DNA from: Bacteroidetes bacterium UBA6161 | GTDB lineage: Bacteria > Bacteroidota > Bacteroidia > NS11-12g > UBA955 | DNA: 14,013 nucleotides | Assembly: GCA_002422315.1 (NCBI GenBank) | Contig: DIUJ01000037.1 | Coordinates: 2,628 to 16,640 of the forward strand | Reading direction: 5' to 3' | Shown here: positions 13,238 through 14,013 of the stretch, one piece after another | Layout: every line of letters begins with the position of its first letter | Position numbering within the stretch: the stretch's first letter is position 1 | Program-made: the position numbers and the translations under genes | Notes under the pieces: model-generated | Databases searched by the model: none | What the model was told of the DNA's origin: nothing | What the model saw: the letters and a program-made list of their open reading frames with translations, nothing else

Positions 13238-14013
13238 TTACTTATTATTACTTTTGGGATAATCCTTGTTTGTTTTATCTTTGGCGGGCTCATGATATGG
13301 TTCTCCATTTACATGAATATGGCCTGTCGCACCACAACCTTTTGGCACATCACATTGAGTTGAATCATTTGAAGGAACGGGATTAACTTTAGTATCTGCC
13401 TTTTTTTCTTTCTTTTCTTGTTCGTTGCTTATAACATCTTTAACCTTTTCTGTCATATCTGGCAAAGTAGGAGTGGAATTGGTTTTGCCGCCAGAAACAA
13501 CCATCAGTACCGATAATATTTCTTCTAATTCTTTTAAATCTAGACTTGCAATTGACACCCCATTTCTCCTGTATTTTATACTTTCTCCTTTTCCATAAAT
13601 AGTAATACCATAGCTTGCAAATTCTTCTATTTTTTTATAAAAACTATTGATCCAAGTAACCTCTGTAATTGTATGTCCTTTCTTTTCACTACTTGTCCAG
13701 ATTGTCTCTGTTTTCTTTATACCGTTTTCAGTAATTATTTCATGTTTTGTATCCCTAACTACGGCTTTCCCATTTACAATTTCTTTTGTTATAGTTGTTT
13801 CAAAGTCATAGTACCTATTAACCTGATAATCACCTGTCCAATGGAATATGTCTACTGCGGCTCCATCTGTCATTACTTTATTAGCATATGTAACTTCAAT
13901 TGTGGTTTTCTTCGTTGCGGGGTCAAATGTTACAGTCCTAATAGTTTCAACCCTGCCATCTGGGTCATTGTATATTATAGGATTGTCTTTGAATGACTTA
14001 TATACTGACCAAC
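13238..14013 (-). CDS. C-terminus of an RHS-family protein with a variable tail (5' end beyond the window)
   Basis: The minus-strand frame stays open to the window edge, giving 257 visible residues. It therefore does not start at the internal ATG at 13873. Near the edge is WSVYKSFKDNPIIYNDPDGR (visible residues 1-20), which closely matches the end of the RHS-repeat-associated core (NPI-x-Y-x-DPDG). In polymorphic toxins the sequence after this motif is the variable effector domain. Here that domain is about 237 aa: a beta-rich part, a helix around LKELEEILSVLMVVSGG, a Lys/Glu linker, and a tail with Cys220, Cys226, His231, His233 and His240 that could bind a metal. I recognise no toxin family in it. 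The following lipoprotein gene starts 3 nt later. RHS assignment is good; toxic activity is inferred. Confidence 0.8.
   Translation of the reverse strand, partial: WSVYKSFKDNPIIYNDPDGRVETIRTVTFDPATKKTTIEVTYANKVMTDGAAVDIFHWTGDYQVNRYYDFETTITKEIVNGKAVVRDTKHEIITENGIKKTETIWTSSEKKGHTITEVTWINSFYKKIEEFASYGITIYGKGESIKYRRNGVSIASLDLKELEEILSVLMVVSGGKTNSTPTLPDMTEKVKDVISNEQEKKEKKADTKVNPVPSNDSTQCDVPKGCGATGHIHVNGEPYHEPAKDKTNKDYPKSNNK

Noticed and set aside
13238..13873. Treating the RHS C-terminus as a complete 211-aa gene starting at the ATG at 13873
   Set aside because: The frame is open to the window edge for 46 more codons, and those codons encode the RHS core-end motif, so the ATG is internal.
1..14013. 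tRNA, rRNA, riboswitch, CRISPR or transposase genes
   Set aside because: I looked on both strands and saw no cloverleaf-like segment, no regularly spaced repeats and no transposase motifs. A covariance-model scan was not possible here.

Overview
The window looks like chromosomal DNA from a member of the Bacteroidota. Supporting signs are low GC with A/T-rich intergenic DNA, a TonB-dependent receptor followed directly by a DUF4249-type lipoprotein, a bacillithiol-type BshA glycosyltransferase, lipoproteins with short Ser/Gly-Cys lipoboxes, an RHS-type C-terminus, and several upstream sequences matching the TAnnTTTG -7 box of this phylum. Genus cannot be determined from what is visible.

Layout. 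From 39 to 9289 everything is on the minus strand. Transcribed right to left, the blocks are: (i) 9289-6049, an outer-membrane TonB-dependent receptor and a DUF4249 lipoprotein 4 nt behind it; (ii) 5981-4854, bshA; (iii) 4646-3684, an unrecognised secreted lipoprotein with its own promoter candidate and a perfect 15-bp stem terminator; (iv) 3465-39, a heavy-metal (CopZ-like) domain, a Cu-type P1B ATPase, a GT4 glycosyltransferase and a 53-codon membrane ORF, all tightly packed. From 9518 to 12427 genes are on the plus strand: a 52-aa membrane protein, meaB, an NAD(P)H-dependent FMN reductase family protein, then an XRE regulator / antitoxin / RelE-ParE toxin operon. The right end (12608-14013, minus) holds the C-terminus of an RHS-family protein running off the window, with a lipoprotein gene 3 nt downstream.

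The most interesting feature is the copper locus. The metal-binding domain and the ATPase are in different frames, joined at a run of ten A residues on the coding strand that includes the classic -1 slippery heptamer A AAA AAC. A -1 shift there gives a seamless 702-aa CopA. Without a shift, translation stops three codons later and releases a 78-aa CopZ-like chaperone. This resembles the E. coli copA/CopA(Z) case, with the default product reversed. An indel or assembly error in the homopolymer is the main alternative.

The right third looks like accessory DNA. The toxin-antitoxin operon is bracketed by a degenerate direct repeat, a perfect 12-bp inverted repeat lies behind it, and the RHS C-terminus plus following lipoprotein have the layout of a polymorphic toxin with a candidate immunity gene. 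I saw no tRNA, rRNA, CRISPR array or recognisable transposase.
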